Assembly: GCF_000192795.1 (NCBI RefSeq)
Contig: NW_007360607.1
Coordinates: forward strand, 1-64,000
DNA from: Vavraia culicis subsp. floridensis
Lineage: Eukaryota > Microsporidia > Pleistophoridae
Direction of reading: 5' to 3'
DNA: 64,000 nt
The position numbers and the translations under genes were made by a program. Shown one piece after another: positions 29,664 through 39,148 of this stretch. Position 1 is the stretch's first letter. Each line of letters starts with the position of its first letter. The notes beneath the pieces are model-generated. The model made no database searches. It was given only the letters and a program-made list of their open reading frames with translations, and was not told the DNA's origin.

Positions 29664-31058
29664 GTAATTTTATAATATGGGATGGAAGAAATGAAACGAT
29701 CAGAGAATTGAAAAGTAAGAGAAAGCACCGAAGTAAGGGAACGGAGGTAAAAAAACATAAAAATAAACATTAATTTGCTTGTTACTTCAGTTACACCGCA
29801 CAGCAAGGTAGAAAATGATCTGCTGAACGGAAAAATGGACCAGCGAATGGAGAATCGGCAGATTAAAAAAAAATGAATGAACAAAAGGTAATTTGAGTGC
29901 AAAAGAAGATGAGAGATTGGCCTGAATAGGGTTGAGCGCTACAAAACCATCAACCGAGCATGATTTACGAACTATGGAAGGTAAAAAGACGTAGTAAGTT
30001 AATAAATCAGAATTAAATCATGGCTACCATTCAATTGTGTACAAAACAAGGTGATCAAAATAATGGTGCTACTAGGAACCGATGTGAACGGTTCTTAAAA
30101 CAGTTATGCAAGAGAAACCTACACAAACGGATTAAACACGGCTTGAAACGATCAAGGAATTGTTTAATTTCATGTGTATTAGATAAAATGCAAATATTAA
30201 AAGGTATACTTTGTGCAAACATGATATATTGTGATTGCTGAGCAAGCTCCCTCCTATATCAACGCTAAAAAATGTTCATTTTACTTGCCATCATACAACC
30301 AATAGCTATGGTCGGTCCCGTAAATAAAAAAATGTATTTATTCTGTGTTGCTAATGTATAGGGAAACAAGTAATTTCATCATATAAATAAAAAGACAATT
30401 CAGAAGATGATTGTTCGGTTCCAAGAAATAAATTATTTGACCCTTAGAGAAAAATAAAAAATTTTGTGTTTCATGTATTTGCACTGAATAAAGGTCTGAA
30501 ATTGTTCTACAACTCACTCTTTCTGAAACGCCCTCAGTTGTTCTTCACTAACAATATTAAAATTACACAAGCACTGAATAGTAGCTAATTAACCCCTATC
30601 ATAAGATTTTAAACAGTAGAAAAAACATAATACGACATATAGAAAGAAGAAAGTATCATTGAACGGATAGAGAACTTTTTCGTTTTATAAACGGAAATAG
30701 CGCAGCTAATTTTTAAATAAATTTAATAGCGATCATTATGCTGCTAAAACCGTTTCATGTTTTAAAGTACGGCAGGGTCACCGATCTGATCACGTGTTTC
30801 CTTGATTGGCAAGTTACAATGTAAATTGAATGAGCCGCAAAATAACATTCTCTTGCACTTCGTACATTCGCACAATGTTTGAACAGTGCTTTCGTGTCAT
30901 GGCACACGCATTAAATTCTTATCGCTACATCACCGTTTGAATCGTTTGTATAATCAAACTCGCAGAACACTTTTCTATAAAAATTTGCGTTGAACCGTGC
31001 ATTCCTGTTTATACGGTCATCGTCCGCCGTTTTCTTCTTGCTTTTGGCTGACCCATGC
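29664..31058. other. Long AT-rich intergenic region
   Basis: 1.4 kb, very A/T-rich, with many AATAAA motifs. A 73-codon frame at 30020 is lysine/cysteine-rich but not persuasive. CCC directly precedes the DPH6 start at the right end; a TATAAAAA at 30976 is 83 bases upstream. Confidence 0.5.
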
Positions 31059-31772
31059 ATGAAAAGCTTTGTTGGTTTAATAAGTGGCGGTAAAGACAGT
31101 TTTTACACAATAGAGCTACTCAAACGAGAAAAATACAATCTTGTTGCGCTCGTGTACATTAAAAGCGCGGAAATAGACTCGTACATGTACCAGACAGTTG
31201 GTCACGAAATGATCCCCTTCTATCGACAGGTGCTAAATGTACCAATTTATATCTGCGAGACGAACAGAAAAGCAATAAATACTGACAAAGAGTACACCAC
31301 TACCCCCGAGGATGAGGTTGAGGTGATATACGAGTATCTTTTGCAGCTACAAAAGAATGTAGCTTTCGAGTGCGTCAGTGTGGGTGCTATCAAGAGCTAT
31401 TACCAGTATAACAGGATCAAAAACGTATGTGATAGGCTCAATCTTGGTGTTCTGGCACCTTTGTTCAACCTGGAACAGAGGGCCATCTACGATGCAATTG
31501 TTGAGTGCATGGATGTGGTTTTTGTCAAGGTGGCGTGCACGAATCTGGGTAAAGAGATTGTGGGAAGGAAATTGAATGTGATCAGGGGAATGGAGATGGA
31601 TAACTGGTGTGGGGAAGGTGGCGAGTATGAAACTGCCGTATTAGATGCGCCATTTTTTGAAAAGAGGTTGGTTATAAAAGATTACGAGATTGTGCACCAT
31701 CCCGAGGAGGAAGATAAGGAGAAGACGGTGTTTCTCATGAAAATAAATGAGGTTGAAGTGCACGATAAATAA
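31059..31772 (+). CDS. DPH6: Diphthine-ammonia ligase Dph6
   Basis: This encodes 237 residues. The start MKSFVGLISGGKDSFY places the PP-loop SGGKDS at residues 9-14, as in all Dph6 proteins, and ACCC directly precedes it. Further family landmarks are the H-E-M-I-P-F-Y segment, VSVGAIKSYYQ-x-R (family: V-x-x-G-A-I-x-S-x-Y-Q-x-x-R), LGVLAPLF (L-x-x-L-x-P-L-W/F) and WCGEGGEYETAVLDAPFF (G-E-x-G-E-[YF]-E-T-x-V-x-D-x-P-x-F). The enzyme adds ammonia to diphthine on elongation factor 2 using ATP. It lacks the C-terminal extension of yeast Dph6. The stop TAA overlaps AATAAA (GATAAATAAATG). The 3' end is part of a 26-bp tandem duplication and is followed by a 29-bp array. Confidence 0.95.
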   Translation: MKSFVGLISGGKDSFYTIELLKREKYNLVALVYIKSAEIDSYMYQTVGHEMIPFYRQVLNVPIYICETNRKAINTDKEYTTTPEDEVEVIYEYLLQLQKNVAFECVSVGAIKSYYQYNRIKNVCDRLNLGVLAPLFNLEQRAIYDAIVECMDVVFVKVACTNLGKEIVGRKLNVIRGMEMDNWCGEGGEYETAVLDAPFFEKRLVIKDYEIVHHPEEEDKEKTVFLMKINEVEVHDK

Positions 31773-31792
31773 ATGGGGTTGAAGTGCACGAT
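31741..31792 (+). repeat. 26-bp duplication of the DPH6 3' end
   Basis: The last codons of DPH6 (AAATAAATGAGGTTGAAG..., encoding KINEVEVHD) are repeated immediately downstream with one change (GAGG to GGGG). The second copy supplies the stop codon, so the gene end itself is the repeat junction. Confidence 0.88.
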
Positions 31793-31985
31793 AAACTAGG
31801 GCTGATCGATCCGTAACACGATAAATAGGGCTGATCGATCCGTAACACGATAAATAGGGCTGATCGATCCGTAACACGATAAATAGGGCTGATCGATCCG
31901 TAACACGATAAATAGGGCTGATCGATCCGTAACACGATAAATAGGGCTGATCGATCCGTAACACGATAAATAGGGCTGATAGATT
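31788..31985. repeat. 29-bp tandem array, about 6.5 copies
   Basis: Seven GGGCTGAT starts occur at 31799, 31828, 31857, 31886, 31915, 31944 and 31973, exactly 29 bases apart. The unit contains the palindrome TGATCGATC, CCGTAACACG and GATAAATA. Internal copies are essentially identical, so recent expansion is likely. It begins directly after DPH6. Minus-strand frames across it repeat the same peptides in three shifted frames and are not genes. Confidence 0.97.
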
Positions 31986-32688
31986 CATACCACAGCAAAT
32001 ACTTCGAAAAGTTATGTTCGCCAAATACCTCCTCGTTTTCATGCAAGTGCTTTACATTCACAAGAACAAGGTTTCAAGAATACGAGCATCACCAGGGCAA
32101 ACTTTTTTGTTTTCTTATGTTCGTTCTACGCTGTAATTAGCTGTCATTCTCAGGTGCGACCCACATTTAAAACTGCTGTTAACACCTTTTGCCACATAAC
32201 GTGCCCTGAACGCCCAAATAATGGTGGTGATTACCGCAAGCCACCAATAAAACTGGTGCAGCATACGACCTGCGAATGCTCTGTGGTGAACCGTGCTCGA
32301 CACATTTAAAAACGCACAATTTATCTGTTTTTATCGATTAGTCATTAAATGCCTTTTAATTAGCACTTTAACGCTAACTGATCGGTAAAATGCACGAAAT
32401 GTACTGTTCATGCATCAGATCATATTTTAATACCACCACGCATCAGAACAGCTCTCTTATTTCGTTTTACAAATTGAAATGGCGCAGCTAGCATTAGAAC
32501 AAAGATGCAAAGTTATTAAGAAGTATGCTGAGCCTTCGTTTTCGTACACGTTCGCTAATTTCTACGTATTAGGCCACTTTCCACGCACATCTTGCAACAA
32601 TCTATTTGTCCCTTTATCCGCATATTAAAATGAAAAGATCAAAAATGGAAAAATTCGTAAATATAAAATAGCACGCCTCCCACACCTC
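31986..32688. other. Intergenic region
   Basis: No gene is supported. The right end carries the promoter of the membrane-protein gene at 32689. Confidence 0.5.
32662..32681 (+). promoter_or_regulatory. TATA box plus CCC block
   Basis: TATAAAAT at 32662-32669 lies 27 bases before ATG 32689, and CTCCC ends at 32681. Confidence 0.65.
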
Positions 32689-33402
32689 ATGGGACAGCAC
32701 AAATACAAAGGAATTACTTTGGCAAACACTCCACGGGTATTAGCGGATGGAATAACCGTTCTAATACTCATCGCATCGCTTGTTTTCTACGTTTTATGCT
32801 TGGGATACAGCAAACTGTACTACCGATGGCTGGCACCTATTCTGATATTGTTTGCGCTAAGCATATGTGAGTACTACAACAGAAAGTCTATCTACTATCC
32901 GATAAGTGGCAATATCAGCAGAACGGTGAGTGAATCGGATATTTTTATACTGTTTGGTTCGCTGGTATCGATCTTGGCCGTGCCCGTGGCAGTGCACTTC
33001 CTGTACAACCACCAGGATTACAATTTAGGCAATGCAGCACTATTTTTACTCTCGTATGGGATGTTAGCATTGTCCTTTATCAACGGATACTACCTGTCGT
33101 ACTACTACAGCACGTACAAGCAGAATATGAATAAGTTCAACTACATCATTTCGCTGCGTTACATACTCCTGGTGCTTTTGTTCGTACCTGTGATTGTGGA
33201 AGGTTTCTGCGGAGCAAAGTATTTCTGCGCATTCCCGCTCGCAATGATTTATGTTGTGGGCATATTTACGAACTCGTTCTCAAGGAATTATAAGAAACCG
33301 CTTAGTATTATTTTTTTTGTGTTTGGATTGGTTGCATTCGCTTATCTGGGAAAAAACATACACAGCCTGGTCTCTGGTCAGCTGGTCAATTCGACTGCTT
33401 GA
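32689..33402 (+). CDS. Polytopic membrane protein of unknown function
   Basis: This encodes 237 residues. Seven hydrophobic segments are visible at roughly residues 23-42, 46-62, 82-105, 113-136, 150-170, 174-193 and 202-222, joined by short tyrosine-, asparagine- and lysine-containing loops. There is no signal peptide; the N-terminal ~20 residues are polar and basic (MGQHKYKGITLANTPR). No transporter or enzyme motif was recognised. The start is strongly supported by the TATA box and CCC block. Downstream is TTAAATAAATTT, a possible polyadenylation signal. It could be a microsporidian-specific transporter or an ER protein; I cannot place it. Confidence 0.85.
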   Translation: MGQHKYKGITLANTPRVLADGITVLILIASLVFYVLCLGYSKLYYRWLAPILILFALSICEYYNRKSIYYPISGNISRTVSESDIFILFGSLVSILAVPVAVHFLYNHQDYNLGNAALFLLSYGMLALSFINGYYLSYYYSTYKQNMNKFNYIISLRYILLVLLFVPVIVEGFCGAKYFCAFPLAMIYVVGIFTNSFSRNYKKPLSIIFFVFGLVAFAYLGKNIHSLVSGQLVNSTA

Positions 33403-34060
33403 TCCTTAAATAAATTTTTATGACTAAACATCCTCGATTTGCGTGTAGAATCATCCTTTTATTTTATTTTTCTTGCGGAGCTTTCCATCAAAGGTATGTT
33501 TATTTACTTCCATGCCACGTTCGCACACGATTACGGTTTTGAATTCGGTATGCGTGAGGGGCCCTTCAGTCTCCAAAGAATGCTTTAAACATCAATCTTA
33601 AGGAATTGCACATTTGTACCAGCACCAAATAAGTCATCCCTCAGTTTGTTATTGGATCAAATAACACCGGTAAAGCAAATAAATGGGGGTGTACCTTGTT
33701 CTGCAGACAAGGCAATTGCAGACTTGGTTTTAAGGATGAAAAAGAATAGTGAGCGAAAGTGCTGATCATTTAAAATGCCATTTGCTACGATTAAGCCTAT
33801 AGTAACCACAATCGCAATCTAAGGCAGAATGGCTCGGAAATGTTACCCCACCATGCCAACGTACAAAATGGCCTGTCTTAGGCAACAATTACGGTAATGA
33901 ACCGAACAGGCATCGAACATAAATAAAGGAGCTGCCTAACGAGCACAGGAAGCGGGTATTCAAGTGCTTTCGTTACTCCGCATCAAAAATAAGAGATAAA
34001 ACGAATAAACGTATTTTTGGCGAAAACAAGAAATAGAAAAGAATTTACAGCACCTTTTTA
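33403..34060. other. Intergenic region between convergent genes
   Basis: 3' flanks. AATAAA motifs occur at 33411 and elsewhere. No gene or repeat was seen. Confidence 0.5.
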
Positions 34061-34729
34061 TTAAAAGTACCTGCCATCCTCCCAGTTACCGTTCAAAACT
34101 ATTTCCTCATTCTCCCATATTCCATCCCTCTCTACACCCAGAATCTTGACATGGTTGTCTGCCATACAATCCCTGTAATACAGGGTTTGCATCGTCTCCT
34201 TCATCAGCTTTGTAGCACCAGCACGATCTAAGCTCATCGCATCATGGCCTCTTACGTATGGCAGCGCCATATGGGATGCGATTCCGCATGCAAGAACATC
34301 ATCGGTGTAAAAGTTGCCAATATTATCAATCGCACCAAACACAAGCTTCTGACCAAAATGCTCCATGCTGTTGATCTCCTTCGCAGGTTTTTCGTTGCGC
34401 TCATCGTACCCAGCAACAATTATGCTCAGGTTCAACGGCTCTATCCGTGTTCTCTTATAATACATTGTGCGCTGAATGAACCTTATCCATTCTCTTGTTC
34501 CCATCTTTTCATCGTACTCCATTTCCTCATCACATATTTTCTTTAGTTCCTGAAAATCGGAGTATTCACCTCGTGCTATCATTACCGTGTTGTTGGAGAG
34601 AAAGTAGTGCTTTTCTACTCCTCTGTTCATTTTAAACGAGCCATAGTTCAGTGATGTGTCCGAGGAAAGAATTATACCATCGGAGTAACGGAATGCTACA
34701 ACTGATGAGGATGTCAGAATGTTCTTCAT
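34061..34729 (-). CDS. PRE4: 20S proteasome beta7 subunit (Pre4)
   Basis: This encodes 222 residues with an Ntn-hydrolase proteasome beta fold. SSSVVAFRYSDGIILSSDTS near the N-terminus and YGSFKMNRGVEKHYFLSNNT match beta7 (family: S-Y-G-S-x-x-[RM]-[FY]-x-x-x-x-R-[IL]-x-x-[VI]). GEYSDFQELKKIC corresponds to the beta7-typical G-D-[YF]-[AS]-D-[FY]-Q, and the RTMYYKRTRIEPLNLSIIVAGYD block is also typical. Beta7 is not a catalytic subunit, and the Thr that precedes the SSSVV strand is not in a full active-site context. The propeptide is almost absent. The start follows TACCCCTCA. The partner proteasome gene RPT3 is at 50853-52043. Confidence 0.92.
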   Translation of the reverse strand: MKNILTSSSVVAFRYSDGIILSSDTSLNYGSFKMNRGVEKHYFLSNNTVMIARGEYSDFQELKKICDEEMEYDEKMGTREWIRFIQRTMYYKRTRIEPLNLSIIVAGYDERNEKPAKEINSMEHFGQKLVFGAIDNIGNFYTDDVLACGIASHMALPYVRGHDAMSLDRAGATKLMKETMQTLYYRDCMADNHVKILGVERDGIWENEEIVLNGNWEDGRYF

Positions 34730-35422
34730 TGAGGGGTACGAATGACGAGAATTGAAAAGAGCGTTTGTTAATTTTTATTGGGCCGGGGTAAGAAAAATGG
34801 ATTGGTTGCGCACAAATTGAATTTTAGACGTGCAAAACAAGAAAATGGATTGGTTGCGCACAAATTGAATTGAGAAATAAACGGAAATATCCACTAATTA
34901 AAAAATAGGTATTGAAATGATGTCATTTGATGTTTGAAAAGCTAAATAAACGCACTTATTTGGAAAGTAGGTCTCAAAATGAAAAAGACACAGTCACAAA
35001 TTTGCAATAAAGGTAGGAACAATGCCTGATTTTTACTATTTTGTTATACAATCTCATGAACGAATACCGTAATACGGTGCTGAGTGCCTCTTTCTTTTTA
35101 TCAAATGTAAGAAACGTTCTACAAACCGCAATACAAGCATTTTCTGCAACGAAAGCTCACGTTTTAGTTCAAATATTTTATTTGAATAATGAATGAGCTT
35201 GTTATCGCGATACTTTCATGGATTCAGCCTTCGTTGTCGCAAATAATTTGACCGAACATTGCTGTATCGGCAGCCAAATTAATCTCATACATGATAACAC
35301 CAAACTAATTCTGCACCTCAGCAATCCAGTTTGTGAATTAAACACCGTTCATTCACTGTTCGAATTGCACAATAGAATCAACCGGGCACTGCGCAAAATA
35401 ATTTTAATTTAGCAGGCCTTTT
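34730..35422. other. Intergenic region between divergent genes
   Basis: It contains the 48-bp-offset repeat at 34796-34872. No gene is supported. Confidence 0.5.
34796..34872. repeat. Direct repeat offset by 48 bp
   Basis: AAATGGATTGGTTGCGCACA followed by AATTGAAT occurs at about 34796 and again 48 bases later, separated by 19 unrelated bases. It lies upstream of PRE4. Confidence 0.9.
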
Positions 35423-36019
35423 ATGAAATTGAAAGACGTAAAATCAGTACTTTCACAGCTTAAGCCTTTTAAAACGCCAAAAATTAAATATGAGCAGTAC
35501 ATAACACCGCCATCTCTCTCAGCAACAACGGTGCACATGATTGAAACGGTATACAGCGATATTCGCGGGAAGAATGTCCTGGATTTGTGTGGCGGGACGG
35601 GAATGTTAGGAATAACATGCACGTTCTATGAGCCTTTGTCCGTTGTGAATGTGGATATTGACCGGGATGCGTTGGAGATATGCAGAGAAAACATGGCGGC
35701 CGTGGATCAACACGTTGATTTGGTAAACTCCGATTTTCAAAGTTTGCGAGTGAGCACCAAATTTGATACATGCGTTATGAACCCGCCATTTGGTATGCGG
35801 TGCAAGGGAGTTGATGTACTAGCGATTGAAGCCGCGCTGAGATGCAGCGATGTGGTATATGTGCTGCACTCTACGAAGACCCGTGATTATTATTTAAATA
35901 AATTTGATCATATTGAGGTTATAGCAGAGACAAAGTATGATTTGCCCAGCTCATACCTTTTTCATAAAAAGAAAAACAAGGTGATAGATGTAGATCTGTA
36001 CAGAATTACGAATGGATAA
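35423..36019 (+). CDS. METTL5-like SAM methyltransferase (rRNA m6A)
   Basis: This encodes 198 residues. The N-terminal EQYITPPSLSATTV (family: E-Q-Y-x-T-P-x-x-x-A-A) leads into SAM motif I, GKNVLDLCGGTGMLGI, and an acidic VVNVDIDRDAL strand. The catalytic motif is MNPPFG (N-P-P-F), followed by KGVDVLAIEAAL and VYVLHSTKTRDYY, matching METTL5 (G-x-D-x-x-F-[LI]...Y-S-x-H-K-x-x-T-R). METTL5 with its partner Trm112 makes m6A in 18S rRNA. Differences: motif I reads D-L-C-G-G instead of the family D-L-G-C-G. The start at 35423 gives the expected length. The gene stops 24 bases before an assembly gap. Confidence 0.9.
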   Translation: MKLKDVKSVLSQLKPFKTPKIKYEQYITPPSLSATTVHMIETVYSDIRGKNVLDLCGGTGMLGITCTFYEPLSVVNVDIDRDALEICRENMAAVDQHVDLVNSDFQSLRVSTKFDTCVMNPPFGMRCKGVDVLAIEAALRCSDVVYVLHSTKTRDYYLNKFDHIEVIAETKYDLPSSYLFHKKKNKVIDVDLYRITNG

Positions 36020-36043
36020 TGACGTTGTGCCTTGCATGGCGAG

Positions 36044-36305
36044 NNNNNNNNNNNNNNNNNNNNNNNNNNNNNNNNNNNNNNNNNNNNNNNNNNNNNNNNN
36101 NNNNNNNNNNNNNNNNNNNNNNNNNNNNNNNNNNNNNNNNNNNNNNNNNNNNNNNNNNNNNNNNNNNNNNNNNNNNNNNNNNNNNNNNNNNNNNNNNNNN
36201 NNNNNNNNNNNNNNNNNNNNNNNNNNNNNNNNNNNNNNNNNNNNNNNNNNNNNNNNNNNNNNNNNNNNNNNNNNNNNNNNNNNNNNNNNNNNNNNNNNNN
36301 NNNNN
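36044..36305. other. Assembly gap (262 N)
   Basis: A run of 262 unknown bases. The true length may differ. Frames drawn through it are meaningless. Confidence 1.
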
Positions 36306-37387
36306 ACATACTACGTGTCACCATGGATGAATTACCCTAAACAATGCCACCGATGTACCGTGGATGGATGATGTATGCTAACCATAGATGGAGCCTCTCC
36401 GATATAAAGATCTGGAATGTGGTGTGTTATACAACAAAACGTAATTAAACCTGGCAAGCACGCACCAAAACTATGGTAGTTGCAATCATACAATTTGTAT
36501 GATGCGATCTAACCGCTTATAACAGAGTTGTACGTTTTAACCACATGTTAGCGATGCGATACGTTCTTTTCAATCTATGACAAATGGCATGCTTTTGGCG
36601 TTCCGTTCAGCCGAATTTTCTTGGATTAAATCTTCCGAGCAGTAATAAATTTGGATTAGCTCTCGTATCAAACGTGGCACTTACATAAGCGTCACCACTA
36701 CAAATACACGACGGCACGGTAAACAGCTCATCACATAAAACGATAATTTACGCGCTTGTTCATTTCTTGCTACAACAACACCTAAGAAACATCTCTTCTC
36801 ATCCCCTTTCGTGCTTTTATTACCGTACCGTAGTACCATCAAAATATATTTGTGTTCCAGCTCACACGCTCTGCCAAAACAACCATCACACCGATGTAGG
36901 ATGTACAGTGCAAGGGTGTAAGCCTCTTGTGATGGGAGACAAGATGGATGCATTGAAACGTATGCGGTCGTTCAATTCTGAAGGCTTTTTCGGTATGTCA
37001 ATGCAGCAATCACACTCCGCAACAAACGGTTAATCCTTGCTTCTGTGGTTCTTACGGACTGAAAAACCTTTTCGCTTTTTACCATCAGTACGTCTTTCAA
37101 CTCACACACAATTTTCGAGCCGTCCAATAATATCGCCCGATAATCCTGTTGAGCTATTCGCTTTTTACCATCAGTACGTCTTTCAACTCACACACAATTT
37201 TTGAGCCGTCCAATAATATCGCCCGATAATCCTGTTGAGCTATTCGCTTTTTACCACCAATGATCTTTTGTGTGCATCTAGACCATTCTTCGTTACTTCT
37301 CCTTTTCTTTTGCAAATCCCTACCGAATCAGAATTAATAAACTGCTTTAAATCAGTAAAAAATTTTTGCCTCACGGTTACATTAAAA
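36306..37387. other. Intergenic region with 86-bp duplication
   Basis: No gene is supported. It contains the 86-bp tandem duplication near 37071-37254. Confidence 0.5.
37071..37254. repeat. 86-bp tandem duplication, 2.1 copies
   Basis: TTCGCTTTTTACCA begins copies at about 37071, 37157 and (partial) 37243, an 86-base period. Copies 1 and 2 differ at one or two bases. It lies about 130 bases upstream of the SDR gene start. Confidence 0.93.
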
Positions 37388-38320
37388 ATGATCAAAAGAC
37401 TCATTTACCGTGTATCGCAGATAAAATACGTGCCATTCATAGCAAAACTAATCATAATAACGGCTTTATCGTACCTTTTCAATGTTGTGCACTTCTACAG
37501 GATGAGAAGCGTAAAACCTAAGAAGGTAAAAAACAAGTTTTGTATTATCACCGGTGGAACGAGAGGAATCGGCAGGGAATTGGTGGATTTGCTTGTCCTG
37601 AAGGGTTATGAAGTGGTGGTGCTTGGAAGAAGCAATATAAGCCGCAGTAATGTTGTGCGCTATGAATTGGATTTGAACAATTTGAATGAGGTAAAGCAGT
37701 TCAGGTTGAGCAGAACGGTCGATCTTTTGGTCATGAATGCTGGTATAATTACCACCAAAACGGATGGAATAGACATGAATTTCAAGGTAAATTACCTGGC
37801 CCATTACATCCTGTACAACAACTTACGAGGCAATTTGAAGAATGCCCGCGTAGTTCTCACATCTTCATGTGTAATGCTCTCGGTTGACACGTTCGATCCA
37901 TACAGCACGTCCTTTTTCTCGTTCAGAAAGTACTGCGAAAGCAAGTTATGTGTGTTTTTACTCGCCAAGTACATCTCAAGGAACACGCAAACGGTTGTTG
38001 TACATCCAGGAATCGTTAACACTGCGTTGTTCAAAGAGAATTCTCTGTTGGACCTGTTCATAAACAAGGTATCGTATCCATTTCTGAACAGCATAGAAGA
38101 GGCCGCCAATGTGCTTGTGAACGCATGCCAATTTGAGATGTCCAGGGAGAAGAAGATCATCTTTTTCTACGGCTTTGATGAAATGAAGGTCCCACGGTCT
38201 ATCAACAGAAAGAACGAAAAAAAGTTAATGAAAATTACGAAACACTTTTTAGAGAAAGCTGGAGCGGTCAGGGTAAACAATTCGAGAGCAAAAGACGTTA
38301 ACGCCCGTGTAACAGAATAG
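37388..38320 (+). CDS. Membrane-anchored short-chain dehydrogenase/reductase
   Basis: This encodes 310 residues from ATG 37388. A hydrophobic helix at ~16-36 (PFIAKLIIITALSYLFNVVH) anchors the protein. The Rossmann motif TGGTRGIG is at 55-62, NAG at 117-119, the catalytic Ser around 159-160 and the Y-x3-K pair at Tyr182/Lys186 (KYCESK). The arginine after TGGT and the basic Arg81 suggest NADPH. Pattern NFKVNYLAHYIL after the NAG strand and VVVHPGIVNTAL resemble retinol dehydrogenase/WW-oxidoreductase-type SDRs; the ER-type lipid reductases (3-ketosphinganine reductase, Ayr1) are alternatives. Substrate is unknown, probably a lipid. The C-terminus is basic. Confidence 0.92.
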   Translation: MIKRLIYRVSQIKYVPFIAKLIIITALSYLFNVVHFYRMRSVKPKKVKNKFCIITGGTRGIGRELVDLLVLKGYEVVVLGRSNISRSNVVRYELDLNNLNEVKQFRLSRTVDLLVMNAGIITTKTDGIDMNFKVNYLAHYILYNNLRGNLKNARVVLTSSCVMLSVDTFDPYSTSFFSFRKYCESKLCVFLLAKYISRNTQTVVVHPGIVNTALFKENSLLDLFINKVSYPFLNSIEEAANVLVNACQFEMSREKKIIFFYGFDEMKVPRSINRKNEKKLMKITKHFLEKAGAVRVNNSRAKDVNARVTE

Positions 38321-39148
38321 TAATGCGGTATGTGCTGGTGACAGCGGCCCTATTGTGTACATTGCACGATTTGCTAGTAAAAGGGAGCTATTACGGCTGT
38401 CCTTCCCAACACACACGTACTAACCCTTTGTATCCCGCTAGCCTATGCCATTGTAACTGCGGTTTTCTTTTACGTTAAAATATTTTATTTATCTTCACAT
38501 ACCACAGCACTGAACAACATGCTTTTCAGTCTTCTGCAATTTCTTTCGTCACGCGGGGAGAAGACACCGCACTCGTTGCGTTGTTGTCATCGACTAACGT
38601 ATTTTTATCTGAGCCCTGTGCTTTTCAGTTCTTGCTCGTATTCTTGCGGAATAGCTGACCAACAGCACAGGACAAGCACCGATCGGTTAACACTGAGCCC
38701 TGTGCTTTTCAGTTCTTGCTCGTATTCTTGCGGAATAGCTGACCAACAGCACAAGACAAGCACCGATCGGTTAACACTGAGCCCTGTGCTTAAACGGCAC
38801 TCCTACGTACTGCACAATTACATGAGTGATAGCAAATAAAGATGATTGGTTGCAGTTGTCACCACAGGAATACACACGTATCGTTCTAAAAGAACATTTT
38901 TGTTAGAACCCAGGGTTTATTCACGAGGACACGCAACACAATTCCTCGCCGGGATGTTCTATACGTTAAATGATGTCGGTTCTTTGCAGTGAAGAACAAA
39001 TTTTACTTCACGTGAATTACCATGCACTTAAAACAATAAAACATCAGGTTTATGCTCACATATCGCAGGTACGGCGCTCTTCGTTTTACTCAATGTAGCA
39101 TGCGCCTCTTGGATGAAAAATCGGTATTTCGTGCTCTAACCAGCACTA
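38321..39148. other. Intergenic region with 84-bp duplication
   Basis: No clear gene. A 106-codon frame at 38519-38839 runs through the 84-bp repeat but has no CCC block and non-protein-like composition. Confidence 0.5.
38611..38794. repeat. 84-bp tandem duplication, 2.1 copies
   Basis: GAGCCCTGTGCTTTTCAG starts at 38611 and 38695, and a third partial copy starts at 38779. The copies are identical except for one base (CACAGGACAAG against CACAAGACAAG). Each contains CACCGATCGG. Confidence 0.96.

Noticed and set aside
31641..32061. Minus-strand frames encoding repeated SCYGSISPIYRVTDRS-type peptides
   Set aside because: They are the 29-bp DPH6-flanking array read in three shifting frames; the unit is not a multiple of three, so the same peptides recur in rotation.
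36012..36371. Open frames through the N run
   Set aside because: Created by unknown bases; no real coding evidence.
38519..38839. 106-codon frame across the 84-bp duplication
   Set aside because: It stays open because 84 is a multiple of three; composition is not protein-like and there is no CCC block.
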